From Modestobacter roseus (GTDB lineage Bacteria; Actinomycetota; Actinomycetes; Mycobacteriales; Geodermatophilaceae), in the NCBI RefSeq assembly GCF_007994135.1, contig NZ_VLKF01000001.1, positions 4,030,001-4,094,000 on the forward strand: a DNA stretch of 64,000 nt, written 5' to 3'. The notes under the pieces are model-generated. The model searched no databases. It was not told the DNA's origin and was given only the letters and a program-made list of their open reading frames with translations. The position numbers and the translations under genes were made by a program. This document shows positions 34,858 to 43,759 of this stretch, in pieces. How positions within the stretch are numbered: the stretch's first letter is position 1; every line of letters begins with the position of its first letter.

Positions 34858-34918
34858 CCCGGCACCGTTGCACAAGCTCCGCCCACCCCTCTGGCGGTCA
34901 GCGAGCCCGGACTGTCGG

Positions 34919-36088
34919 TCAGTTCTCCGGCTGCACCCGGCGGACGGCGCGCAGCGGGCCGCTCTGCGGCGCGACCGCGTTGGCCGCCGCCACCGTGTTC
35001 GGCTCTGGCGCCGGGAGCGGCTGCCGCGCACGGGGCCGCGGCAGCCGACGGCGCAGCGGCTCGGGGAGGTCGAACAGCCAGCTCGCCCACGGCCGGCCGT
35101 CGGCGAACACCGCCGCCGCGAAGGGCAGCCCCACCCCGGCCAGCACGGCGACGACGACGATCACCACCGGCTGGTCGACGCCCACCGCCCCCAGCGCCAC
35201 CCGCACCCCGGCCACGATCACCACGTGCGCCAGGTAGACCGGCAGCGTCCGCCGTCCGATCGCGGCCAGGAACGCCGCCACCGGAGCGGACCGCGACAGC
35301 AGCACCGCGACGGCGAGCAGCGCCAGCGTGCCGGCCGCGGCGGCCAGCGCGCTCACCGCGCGGGTGAGATACCCCACGTCCTCCGGCAGCGTCCCGGGCA
35401 CCGGCCCGAGCTGCAGCAGCGCCAGGAACACCGCGCCCGCGGCGACCCCGGCGGCCGCCCAGCCCGCCGCCGAGCGCTGCATCCACCCGCCGAGCCGGGC
35501 CAGCCCGAGCATGCTGCCCACCGCGGCGAAGGCCAGCAGCGACAGCCCGGTCAGCCCGACGACGTTGCGGTCCCAGCCCCACAGCAGCACGCCCACCAGC
35601 ACCAGCCCACCGCCGGCCAGCACCTGCCGCGCCCGCCCGCGCCACGGCTGCAGCACCGCCAGCACCGCCGAGGCGACGAGCAGGAACGGCAGGAACCACA
35701 GGTGCGCGAACGGCTCCCACACCCGCACGATCGCGCCCCAGGGGCGCTCCAGGTTCTTGTAGTCACTGGTCAGCGACTCGATCGAGCTCTGCAGCGCGAA
35801 CCACAGCAGGTAGAGCCACACCAGCACCGCACCCCGGTGGGCGAGGTATCCGGCGACCCCGCGCCGGGCCACCGACCGCGGGATGAACAGCCCGAGCAGC
35901 AGCGCCAGCGCCGGCATCCGGAACACGTACAGCGCCGCGTTGAGCCGCTCCAGCGGGTGCCCGTCGCCGATCAGCCCCGCGCCCACCATGCCGTCGATCG
36001 AGTGGTTCACCACCACCCCGATCACCGCGACAGCCCGCGCCACGTCGATGGCCGCCACCCGGGCGGGGGTGGCGTCACTGGGTGTCAC
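34919..36088 (-). CDS. Acyltransferase family 3 membrane protein
   Basis: 389 residues from GTG 36088 (ATG 36178 also in frame; neither has a strong ribosome site). 'ARVAAIDVARAVAVIGVVVN' followed by HS gives the AT3 first helix with its catalytic-type His, then 'FRMPALALLLGLFIPRSVAR', and about ten helices in all. A ~60-residue Pro/Arg-rich tail follows. Probably O-acylates an extracytoplasmic glycan. Divergent from the Wzz-Wzx-Wzy operon at 36301, so it may modify that polymer. Confidence 0.82.
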   Translation of the reverse strand: MTPSDATPARVAAIDVARAVAVIGVVVNHSIDGMVGAGLIGDGHPLERLNAALYVFRMPALALLLGLFIPRSVARRGVAGYLAHRGAVLVWLYLLWFALQSSIESLTSDYKNLERPWGAIVRVWEPFAHLWFLPFLLVASAVLAVLQPWRGRARQVLAGGGLVLVGVLLWGWDRNVVGLTGLSLLAFAAVGSMLGLARLGGWMQRSAAGWAAAGVAAGAVFLALLQLGPVPGTLPEDVGYLTRAVSALAAAAGTLALLAVAVLLSRSAPVAAFLAAIGRRTLPVYLAHVVIVAGVRVALGAVGVDQPVVIVVVAVLAGVGLPFAAAVFADGRPWASWLFDLPEPLRRRLPRPRARQPLPAPEPNTVAAANAVAPQSGPLRAVRRVQPEN

Positions 36089-36187
36089 GGGAGCCGACAG
36101 TAAGCGCTGCTCATGAACACCGCGCGGCCAGGAAGCAACGCCGCCGAGCTGCGCAAACACCGCTGTGACCTGGGTCATCGCGTCAGC

Positions 36188-36248
36188 CGGTCGGGTGACC
36201 CCCGCCTGTGCTCCGGCCGCGCACCGAGACCGTCCAGCGCCCTATATT
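36188..36248 (+). promoter_or_regulatory. Promoter region of the Wzz-Wzx-Wzy operon
   Basis: CGGTCGGGTGAC (36188-36199) is the reverse complement of GTCACCCGACCG, a copy of the recurrent box. TATATT (36243-36248) is the best -10 in the window, 52 bp upstream of the ATG at 36301. Confidence 0.55.
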
Positions 36249-36300
36249 CGGACGCGCTGTATGCGGGTGCGCCCCGCCCCCGTGCGAGGAGGACACCCCC

Positions 36301-37764
36301 ATGAGCCCCAGTCGAGCCAGCGGCACGAGCCCCACGGGGCCGTCGCCGGCCGGTGGTGACGTGCCCGGACGCGCCGACACCTGGCCCGGCCCGTCCGCGC
36401 CCTGGACCCGGCTGCTCGCCGTCGCGCTGATCGGCGCGCTCGTGGGTGGGCTGCTCGGCCTGGTGGCCGGCCTCGCCTCCGGTGACCGCGCCAGCGCCAG
36501 CGCCACCGTCCAGGCGATCCCGGACGCCCGGGCGCTCGCCGGGCCGCTCGACCTGCCCCCGGTCGGCCTGGACGACAGCGACTTCATCGCCGCCGAGCTC
36601 GCCTGGCTCGACGAGCGGGCCGACGAGCTCGCCACCGACGACGTCGACCTCTCGGTCACCCAGGTCGGCACCTCCGACGCGCTGCGCTTCGCCGCCGACG
36701 CGCCCACCGCCGACGAGGCCCAGCAGGCCGTCACCGCGCTGCTCGACGCCTACGTCACCCGCCGGCAGGGGGGCGCGACCGCGGCCCTCGACGCCGCCCG
36801 CGAGGCGGTCATCGCCCGGATCGACGCCATCGGCGGCACCGCCGTGGGGGTCGGCCCGGTCTCCCAGGAGATCCAGCGCCTGCTCGGCCAGCAGAGCGCG
36901 CTCGAGGCCGCCGCCGCGCGGGTGCCCGGCATCGTCCCGGTGCTGCGCGCCCCCGCGGAGGAGCAGGCCGCAGGCGTCTCGCCCGCCCTGACCTACACCG
37001 TGCTGGGTGCAGTGCTCGGCGCCGTGCTCGCCCTCGCCGGCGCCGCGCTGTGGCGGGTCGCCTCGCCCCGGGTGTTCGACGCCCGGCTGCTGGTCGCCGC
37101 CGGCGCCCCGGTGCTGCTGCCCCGGCTGCCCGCCGGCAGCGTCCGGACCCGCGCCGACCGGGTGCCCGAGGGCCGCCCGAACGACGCCGCGCTCGCCGCC
37201 GCCCGGCTGCTCGCCCCGCAGCTGCTCGACGTGGGCACCGGCGCGCTGCTGGTCATCGGCGTGGACGAGAAGGCCGGCGCCGCCGAGGTGGCCTGGGAGC
37301 TCGCCTGGGCGCTGACCGCCGGCGGCACCCCGGTCGCCCTGCTCACCACCGGCGTCGCCGGCGAGCGCGAGCCCAGCCCCGGCCTCACCCTCACCGCCCT
37401 CCCGGCCGACGCCACCGCGCTCGAGCAGGCGGTCACCCGGCACCGGGCCGCCGGACGCCTGGTGCTGCTGCACGCCCCGGCGCTCGCCACCGGGCTGCGC
37501 GCCCCCGAGTTCGCCGCCCGCGCCGACCAGGCCGTCGTCGTCGTCGGCGAGGGGGTCTCCACCCTGGAGGCCGCGCTCGCCGCCGTCCGCGACGTCAGCG
37601 GGCAGCCCGGCGCCGCCCTGGCCGGCGTCGCGGTCACCACCGCCCACCGGCACGGCGGCACCCGGGGGCAGGCCCCGGCACCCCAGGAGTCCACCCCGCG
37701 GCACGCCCAGCCGGCCGGTGAGCGCGCCCCTGCTCAGCAGGACACCGTCTCCACCGAGGCCTGA
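36301..37764 (+). CDS. Wzz/CapA-type chain-length protein with degenerate kinase-like domain, copy 1
   Basis: 487 residues, ATG with GAGGAGG upstream. A Pro-rich cytoplasmic start, helix one (LLAVALIGALVGGLLGLVAG), an extracytoplasmic helical part (~60-220) and helix two (YTVLGAVLGAVLALAGAAL) make the Wzz-like unit. The cytoplasmic part (~250-450) has the layout of a BY-kinase (LLVIGVDEKAGAAEVAWELA, VALLTTG, LVLLHAPAL) but lacks a GK(S/T) Walker A and a Tyr-rich tail, so it should not phosphorylate. It probably sets chain length for the polymer built by the next genes. First gene of the operon. Confidence 0.75.
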   Translation: MSPSRASGTSPTGPSPAGGDVPGRADTWPGPSAPWTRLLAVALIGALVGGLLGLVAGLASGDRASASATVQAIPDARALAGPLDLPPVGLDDSDFIAAELAWLDERADELATDDVDLSVTQVGTSDALRFAADAPTADEAQQAVTALLDAYVTRRQGGATAALDAAREAVIARIDAIGGTAVGVGPVSQEIQRLLGQQSALEAAAARVPGIVPVLRAPAEEQAAGVSPALTYTVLGAVLGAVLALAGAALWRVASPRVFDARLLVAAGAPVLLPRLPAGSVRTRADRVPEGRPNDAALAAARLLAPQLLDVGTGALLVIGVDEKAGAAEVAWELAWALTAGGTPVALLTTGVAGEREPSPGLTLTALPADATALEQAVTRHRAAGRLVLLHAPALATGLRAPEFAARADQAVVVVGEGVSTLEAALAAVRDVSGQPGAALAGVAVTTAHRHGGTRGQAPAPQESTPRHAQPAGERAPAQQDTVSTEA

Positions 37765-37767
37765 TCC

Positions 37768-39149
37768 GTGACCCAGGCAGCCGGGGAGGCCCAGGAGGTC
37801 CGCCGGAGCTTCGGGCTGCGCATGGTCGTGGCCGTGCTCGGGCTGGTGGCCACCTTCGGCACCTCGGTGCTCGCCGTCCGGGCGCTCGACGCCCGCCCCG
37901 CCGCCGGGTTCCTCGCCGTCCTCGGTGCGCTCATGCTCGGCCCGATGGTCGGCCGGCTGGGCCTGGGCCAGAGCGCTATCCGGGCCATCAGCGCCGCGCC
38001 CGGCCCCGGCGAGGTCGCCGTCCAGGTGGTCGCCCACCTGCGCGCCGTCGCGCTCCTCTCCCTGCTCACCGCACCCGCCGTCGCCTGGCTGGCCACCGCC
38101 GTCGTGCAGGACGACCGCGGCCGGGTGGTGCTGCTGGTCGCGGCGATGATCGTGCTGGAGACCGTGCGGCTCACCGTCAGCGACGTCTTCGCCGCGCTCG
38201 GCCGCATCCCCTGGTCGGTGGCAGCCACCCACCACAGCCGCTCGATCATCGCGCTCGTCGCCATGGGCGTCGTCGTCCTCGCCTCGGGCGGGTCGACGAC
38301 GCTGCTGACCCTGCTCACCGTCTACGCGGGCACCTCGCTGGCGCTGCTGGCCGTCGTCCTCTCCGCACTCCTGGTGGGGCTGCCCCGGCGCGCGCGGGGC
38401 ACCGGCCGCCGCTGGTGGGCGCCGATGCTCGCCGCCGTCGCCGCCGGGGCGTGGCTGTTCACCGTCGAGCTCGGCGCGTTCCTCGTCGGCCGCGGCGACG
38501 TGTGGCTGGCCGGCTGGGCCTTCGGCGCGCAGGACGCCCTGGAGTACTCCACCGCCAGCGTGCTGGCCATGCAGGTGACCGTGCTCGAGGGGCTGGCCAA
38601 CATCGCCATCGCCCCGGTCGCCGCCCGGATGTGGGCCGCCGGCGAGCACGCCCGGGTGTTCCGGCTGCTGTCGGCCAGCGCCACCCTGAGCACCGCGGTC
38701 ACCGTGCTCGCCGTCGCCCTCGCCTGGCTGCTCGGGCCGCAGGCCCTCGCCCTCTACGGCGACGGCCTCGGCGACGCCGCCCCTACCTCGGCGTGCTGGC
38801 CACCGGCGGGCTCGGCATGGCCGTCTGCGGCTCCTGCGCGGTGCTGCTCGTGGTCACCGGCAACGGGCGGGCCGCGGCCGGCTCGGTCACCGTCGCGATG
38901 CTCGTCGCCGTCCCGGCCGCGGTGCTCGCCGCCCGGCTCGGCGGCCCGCTGCCGCTGGCGGTCGCCAGCGCCGTCGCCACCGCGGTGCTGTTCGGCTCCT
39001 ACGTGGTCGCCTGCCGGCGCACCTTCGGCCGCGCACCGCTGCCCACCCGCCACCTGAGGACCAGCCTGCTCGTCCTCGCCGGCCGGGACGCGGCGGCACC
39101 GGCCAGCCCGGAGACCGAGATCGTCGCCACCGGCGGGGGAGCGGCGTGA
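37768..39149 (+). pseudogene. Wzx-like flippase, copy 2, with an apparent -1 frameshift
   Basis: From GTG 37768 one frame encodes about 335 residues of a MOP-type flippase (LRMVVAVLGLVATFGTSVLA, LGLGQSAIRAIS, many helices). Near 38780 the reading becomes Ser/Pro/Arg nonsense, while another frame picks up smoothly with 'YLGVLATGGLGMAVCGSCAV' and three more helices to 39149. A missing C in the CCCC at 38780-38783 would explain it. The second frame's stop overlaps the wzy start (GTGA), so it is the true 3' end. Either a sequencing error in a C-run, a broken gene, or slippage. Confidence 0.78.
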
Positions 39150-40471
39150 CCGCCTCGCTGCGCGCCCGCGTCAGCCGGCCGCCGGACGTCGGCCAGCGGG
39201 TCGGCGTCTGGTGGCTCAACCCGGTCGCGCTGATCGGCATGGTCGCGCTGCCCACCACCTGGCTGGCCTACGCCATCCCCGACGACCGCTACCGCGCGCT
39301 GTGGCGCACCCCCAAGGTGCTCACCCTGGACTGGACGCTGTGGTTCACCGTCGGGCTGCTGCTGTTCATCGGCGGGGCGCTGCTGCCCGCCGCCCGCGGC
39401 CGCGCCCGCCGGGTGCCCGACTGGCCGGCGCTGTCCCCGGCCGACCTGCGGCTGCTCGGCCGCGCCGCCACGGTCACCTTCTGGCTGGTGATGGTCGGCT
39501 ACGTCGCCTTCCTCCTCGCCGGCGCACGCGCGGGCATCTCCCCGAGCGTGCTGGTCGACATCCTGGTCGACCAGGAGCTCTACGGCGTCGGCCTGCGCGA
39601 GACCCTCGGCACCGTTCCCGGGCTGACCACGATGACCCAGTTCGGCGTCGCCTTCGCCGTCGTCACCGGGGTGCTGATGGTCGCCGACCCGGCGTCGCGC
39701 CCCCGCCACCTGCGCCGGCTGGCCGTGGTCTTCTTCCTCGCGCTGTGCCGGGCCTTCTTCCTCTCCGAGCGGTTGGCCCTGCTCGAGCTGCTCGTGCCGC
39801 TGATCGTGGTGCTCGTCGCCGGGCTCTCCCGGAGCTCCACCGGCGCCCGCCGCGCCTCGTTCCTGCCCGCGGTGCTGCTGCCGCTGGTGGTCGCCGTCTT
39901 TGCCGCCTTCGAGTACTCGCGCAGCTGGGTGTTCTACAAGGCGCAGGGAGGGCAGTCGTTCCCGACGTTCGTCGTCGAGCGGTTCGCCGGCTACTACGTC
40001 ACCGCCTACAACAACGGCGAGATCCGGCTGCTGCACCAGACCGACGCCTCACTGCCCTACGACCTGCTGTCGGCCTTCTGGACCGCGCCCGGAGTGGGCA
40101 GCCTGAACCTGTTCCGCACCCTCACCGGCGTCGACCAGGAGAGCTCCTACACCGACGCGCTCACCACCTTCGGCAACCCCGAGTTCAACAACACCGGCGG
40201 TGTGGTCAGCCCGTTCGTCGACCTCGGCCTGCTCGGCGGGCTGGTGTTCTTCCTGCTCGCCGGCCTGGCCTGCGGGCTGCTCTACCGCTCGCTGCAGGAG
40301 GGCCGCACCTGGGGGCTGCTGCTCTACCCGCTCGTCGTGCTCACCCTCTTCGAGCTGCCCCGCTACCTCTACCTCTTCCAGGGCCGGGCCACCCCGGGCC
40401 TGATCGCCCTGGTCACCGTGGCCCTGCTGGTGCACCGGAACCGACGACGACGAACGGGAGCCCGGCTGTGA
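39146..40471 (+). CDS. Wzy-like polysaccharide polymerase, copy 1
   Basis: 441 residues, GTG overlapping the flippase stop. About ten to twelve helices with a larger extracytoplasmic loop between 'FYKAQGGQSFPTFVVERFAG' and 'FGNPEFNNTGGVVSPFVDLG', the usual place of the catalytic Arg-containing loop in O-antigen polymerases. Sequence alone is weakly conserved in this class; position between a flippase and a glycosyltransferase is the main support. It would join repeat units outside the membrane. Confidence 0.75.
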   Translation: MTASLRARVSRPPDVGQRVGVWWLNPVALIGMVALPTTWLAYAIPDDRYRALWRTPKVLTLDWTLWFTVGLLLFIGGALLPAARGRARRVPDWPALSPADLRLLGRAATVTFWLVMVGYVAFLLAGARAGISPSVLVDILVDQELYGVGLRETLGTVPGLTTMTQFGVAFAVVTGVLMVADPASRPRHLRRLAVVFFLALCRAFFLSERLALLELLVPLIVVLVAGLSRSSTGARRASFLPAVLLPLVVAVFAAFEYSRSWVFYKAQGGQSFPTFVVERFAGYYVTAYNNGEIRLLHQTDASLPYDLLSAFWTAPGVGSLNLFRTLTGVDQESSYTDALTTFGNPEFNNTGGVVSPFVDLGLLGGLVFFLLAGLACGLLYRSLQEGRTWGLLLYPLVVLTLFELPRYLYLFQGRATPGLIALVTVALLVHRNRRRRTGARL

Positions 40472-41559
40472 CCCGCCCGCTGCGCTACCTCCTGGTGGGC
40501 ACCCACGTGCCCGCCTCCGGCGCCGGCGGCGGGATGGTCCGCTACGTCATGGAGCTCGCCCGCGGCCTCGCCGCCCGCGACGACGTCGAGCTGCACGTGC
40601 TCGCCGGCGCCGGCGCGCAGGCGGCGTTCACCGGCATCGCCGAGCCCGACCGGGTGCACACCCTGCCCGGCCACGGCCCGGCCGGCTCCGCGATCGAGCG
40701 GCTGGCCGGCGGCCGGGTCGGCGGCCGGATGGACGTCGTGCACGGCACCAAGCACCTGCTGCCCCGCGGGGTGCCCGGCGTCGGCGTGCTCACCGTGCAC
40801 GACATGCTCGCCCTGGACCGGCCCTTCGACTTCGGCCTGGCCAAGCGGTTGCTCGTGCGCGGGCCCTACCTCGCCTCGCTGCGCGCCGCCGACGCCCTCG
40901 TCTGCGTCAGCGCAGCGACCCGCGACCGGGTCACCGCCTACCTGCCGTCGGTGGCGCCGCGCGCCGTCGTCGTCCCGCACCCCGACGGCTCCAGCCTCAC
41001 CGCCGTCGCCGCCGAGGAGGTGCCCGAGCTCGCCGGGCGCACCTTCGCGCTGGTGGTCGGGGACCCCTCGCCGCGCAAGAACGTCGGGCTGGTCGTGGAC
41101 GCGTGGGCGCAGGTGCGCCGGCACGCCCCCGACGCGGTGCTGGTCGTCGTCGGGCCGGACAGCTGGGGCCCCAGCGACCGGGGGGATGCCTTCGCCGCGC
41201 TGGTCGCCGCGGGCGCCGTCGCCCCGATGGGGCACGTCTCCGACGCCCGGCTGCGCTGGCTCTACGAGCACGCCCGCCTGGTGCTCTGCCCGAGCCTGGC
41301 CGAGGGCTTCGGGCTGCCCGCGGCCGAGGCGCTCGCCTTCGGCGCCCCCGTGCTCACCAGCGAGGACCCGGCGCTGGCCGAGGCCTCCGCCGGCCGCGCG
41401 GAGCGGCTGCCCGGCCGCCGGCCGGAGGTGTGGGCCGAGGCGGTGCTGGCGCACCTGCGCACCCCGGCACCCCCGCGCACCCCCGTCCCGGCCCGGCGCG
41501 GCTGGGCCGACGTCGTCGACGAGACCCTGGAGGCGGTGCGGCGTGCCGGAGCCCGCTGA
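40468..41559 (+). CDS. Family 4 glycosyltransferase
   Basis: 363 residues, GTG overlapping the wzy stop. 'GTHVPASGAGGGMVRYVMEL' N-domain, 'VDVVHGTKHLLPRG'-like central region, 'FALVVGDPSPRKNVGLVVDA' and 'LCPSLAEGFGLPAAEALAFG' are the GT4 nucleotide-sugar elements (mannosyl- or hexosyl-transferase type). Probably adds a sugar to the repeat unit handled by this operon. Confidence 0.85.
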   Translation: MTRPLRYLLVGTHVPASGAGGGMVRYVMELARGLAARDDVELHVLAGAGAQAAFTGIAEPDRVHTLPGHGPAGSAIERLAGGRVGGRMDVVHGTKHLLPRGVPGVGVLTVHDMLALDRPFDFGLAKRLLVRGPYLASLRAADALVCVSAATRDRVTAYLPSVAPRAVVVPHPDGSSLTAVAAEEVPELAGRTFALVVGDPSPRKNVGLVVDAWAQVRRHAPDAVLVVVGPDSWGPSDRGDAFAALVAAGAVAPMGHVSDARLRWLYEHARLVLCPSLAEGFGLPAAEALAFGAPVLTSEDPALAEASAGRAERLPGRRPEVWAEAVLAHLRTPAPPRTPVPARRGWADVVDETLEAVRRAGAR

Positions 41560-41560
41560 C

Positions 41561-42025
41561 GTGACCACCATCCTCGCCACCCCCGTCTACGGGGAGGCGC
41601 TCACCGTCGCGCACGTGGCGACCGGCGCGGCCGCGCCGCTGGCCGCCGAGGTCGCCCGGCTGCAGTCCGCCGCCGGGTGGACGGTCACCGACGGGGCCGA
41701 CGACGCCGACACGGTGGTGCTCTGGGGCCTGACCGCCGGCGCCGCGCGCGACGAGCTCGCCGGACGGCGGCCCACCGTCGTCGTGCTGGATGCGGCCGAC
41801 GTGCGCACCGTGCTCACCCGCCCGACCGCCTGGGCCCGCGAGCTGCGCCGGTCCGCGGCCACCAGCCTGCTGCTGCTCCCCGCCGAGCTCGCCGAGCGCT
41901 GGACCCGCTGGGGCCCGCCGGTGCCGCTCGCGCACCGCCCCGCCGGGCTGCCCGACGAGGCGGCGGTCACCGTGCTGTCGGCCTGGGTGGCCCGGGCGCA
42001 CGCCTACGGTCGCCGCGCGGGCTGA
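41561..42025 (+). CDS. Small protein of unknown function at the end of the polysaccharide operon
   Basis: 154 residues from GTG 41561, two bases after the glycosyltransferase stop; GTG 41543, also with a ribosome site, would overlap that gene. Alternating hydrophobic strands (DADTVVLWGLTAGA, RPTVVVLDAADVRTVL) suggest a Rossmann-like half domain such as the N-terminal part of a GT-B enzyme. No catalytic motif. Codon use matches the operon. Confidence 0.5.
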   Translation: MTTILATPVYGEALTVAHVATGAAAPLAAEVARLQSAAGWTVTDGADDADTVVLWGLTAGAARDELAGRRPTVVVLDAADVRTVLTRPTAWARELRRSAATSLLLLPAELAERWTRWGPPVPLAHRPAGLPDEAAVTVLSAWVARAHAYGRRAG

Positions 42026-42029
42026 CCGG

Positions 42030-43547
42030 TCACCAGCCGAGGCGGTTCGCCACCGCGACGCCGTCGTCGCGCACCCCGACCAGCCGGACGGCGGCGGGCA
42101 CGTTGGTCCAGAACGGCGACCGCGCGCCGTCGGTCAGCGTCAGGTCGGTGAGCGTCACCCGGGTCACCGTGGCGCCCGGCCCGGCCAGCACCCCGACGTC
42201 CCACGGGGCGGTGGCCCGGGTGCCGGCGATCGTCAGGCGCCGCACGGTGACGTCGGCGGTCGTCGTCCCGGGGTTGCCGGCGTAGACGATCACCGCGCCG
42301 TGGTCCTTGTCCGGGTTGGTGTTCGCCCCGGTCACCCGGCCGCCGTCGACCAGCACCCGCACCGACGGGAACGTCCAGTACGGGTCGCCCTCGCTGCCCA
42401 GGTAGACCCCGCCGGCGTCGGTGTCGCGCACGTCGACGTCGGTGTAGGTGATGTCGGTGCCGCCGACCACCGAGATGCCCCGGCCCCAGGTGGTGCCGTT
42501 CACCCGCGGTGAGCTGATCCGCACCCGCTCCACCGGCCGGCCGTCGGCCCGGTAGGAGACCACCGCGACGCCGTCGTCGCCGGTGTTGGTGGTGACCGGG
42601 GAGACCACCCGGCCGTCGCGCGCGCCGCCGGTGACGTGCACGCCGTCGGCCCGGCTGTCGGTCACGGTCACGCGGTCCAGCAGGAAGCGCGCCGCCCCGT
42701 TGCCGACGTAGATGCCGGCCGCGGCCGCGCCGCGCACGTGCACGTCGCGCAGCACCACGTCGTCGCCGGAGACGCGCAGCTTCATCTGCTCGTAGGCGTG
42801 GAAGCGCTGCGTCGAGGTGGCCAGCGTCAGGGTCAGCCCGGTGAGGCTCACCCGGTCGCCGGAGACGTGCACCGCCGAGCGGGTCTCCTCGGTGGCGGTC
42901 AGCGTCGACCCGGTGCCGACCAGCGTCAGGCCCGGCCGGGTCACCCGCAGCACGTCGGAGTGCAGGTAGGTGGCGCCGGGACGGAACACCAGCGTGGTGC
43001 CGCTGGGCACGGTGTCGAACGCCCGCTGCAGCGCCCGGGTGTCGTCGGTGACCCCGTTGCCGACCGCGCCGAACTGGTCGACGTACGCCGTCCGGGTGCC
43101 GGCCGGGAGCGCGGCCATCGCGGGCGCGGTCGAGGCGGCCGCGGCGGCGGTAGGCGCGGACGCTGGACCCGGGGAGGTGGTGCCCGGCGCGGTCGACGCC
43201 GGAGGGTTGCTCGGGAGCGCTCGGGCGATCGCCTGCCCGGCCTGCGCGGCAGCGGTCCCGGCGGCCGTCGCCGGTGCTTGTGCGCGCGAAGGCGCGGGTG
43301 CTTGATCGCGCGCAAGCGCGGGGGTGGTGGGGGCGGTGCGGGCGGTCGCTTCGGCGGCCGGCGGGTCCGCGGCCCGGGCGTCGGCGGCCGAGGTGTCCCC
43401 GCCCGCCCACGCCGCGGTGCCGGTGACGGCGGCGACGCACAGCAGCAGCGCGGTGCTGACCCCGGCCAGGCGGCGGGCGGTGCCCCACCGGCGGGCGGTG
43501 TCCCCACGAGCCGGCTCGTCCGGGAGGTCCTGGGCGGACGCGGGCAT
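42030..43547 (-). CDS. Secreted right-handed beta-helix protein, copy 1
   Basis: 505 residues from ATG 43547, with GGAGG at ideal spacing. A helix near residues 25-50 (LAGVSTALLLCVAAVTGTAA) exports or anchors it, an Ala/Pro/Thr stalk spans to ~150, then the pectate-lyase-like start 'VDQFGAVGNGVTDDTRALQR' leads a long beta-helix. Repeated strand units include 'DGVHVTGGARDGRVV', 'NTGDDGVAVVSYRADG' and 'DTDAGGVYLGSEGDP'. Such folds in EPS loci are polysaccharide lyases, hydrolases or epimerases; the catalytic class is not evident. Paralogue of the next gene. Confidence 0.8.
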   Translation of the reverse strand: MPASAQDLPDEPARGDTARRWGTARRLAGVSTALLLCVAAVTGTAAWAGGDTSAADARAADPPAAEATARTAPTTPALARDQAPAPSRAQAPATAAGTAAAQAGQAIARALPSNPPASTAPGTTSPGPASAPTAAAAASTAPAMAALPAGTRTAYVDQFGAVGNGVTDDTRALQRAFDTVPSGTTLVFRPGATYLHSDVLRVTRPGLTLVGTGSTLTATEETRSAVHVSGDRVSLTGLTLTLATSTQRFHAYEQMKLRVSGDDVVLRDVHVRGAAAAGIYVGNGAARFLLDRVTVTDSRADGVHVTGGARDGRVVSPVTTNTGDDGVAVVSYRADGRPVERVRISSPRVNGTTWGRGISVVGGTDITYTDVDVRDTDAGGVYLGSEGDPYWTFPSVRVLVDGGRVTGANTNPDKDHGAVIVYAGNPGTTTADVTVRRLTIAGTRATAPWDVGVLAGPGATVTRVTLTDLTLTDGARSPFWTNVPAAVRLVGVRDDGVAVANRLGW

Positions 43548-43759
43548 GAGGCCTCCAACGAGCCGATGGCGAGCGGGCCGGGACCGCACCCACCGGCCGG
43601 CCGACCCGTCAGCAGCGCGGGGTGACCGGACGGCGACGTCCCGTGACCGCTCCAGCATGAGCGCCGCACCGGGCAGAAGCGAGGACGGCAGGTGAACGAG
43701 TCGTCACACTGCGCTGCAGTCCCGTGAGTCACAGCCCGCCGGGGCCCGGTGGCGCGGGG

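Noticed and set aside
36175-38649. An 824-residue minus-strand ORF opposite wzz/wzx
   Set aside because: Gly/Asp/Arg/Gln-rich nonsense typical of the antisense frame; the plus strand encodes recognisable membrane proteins.
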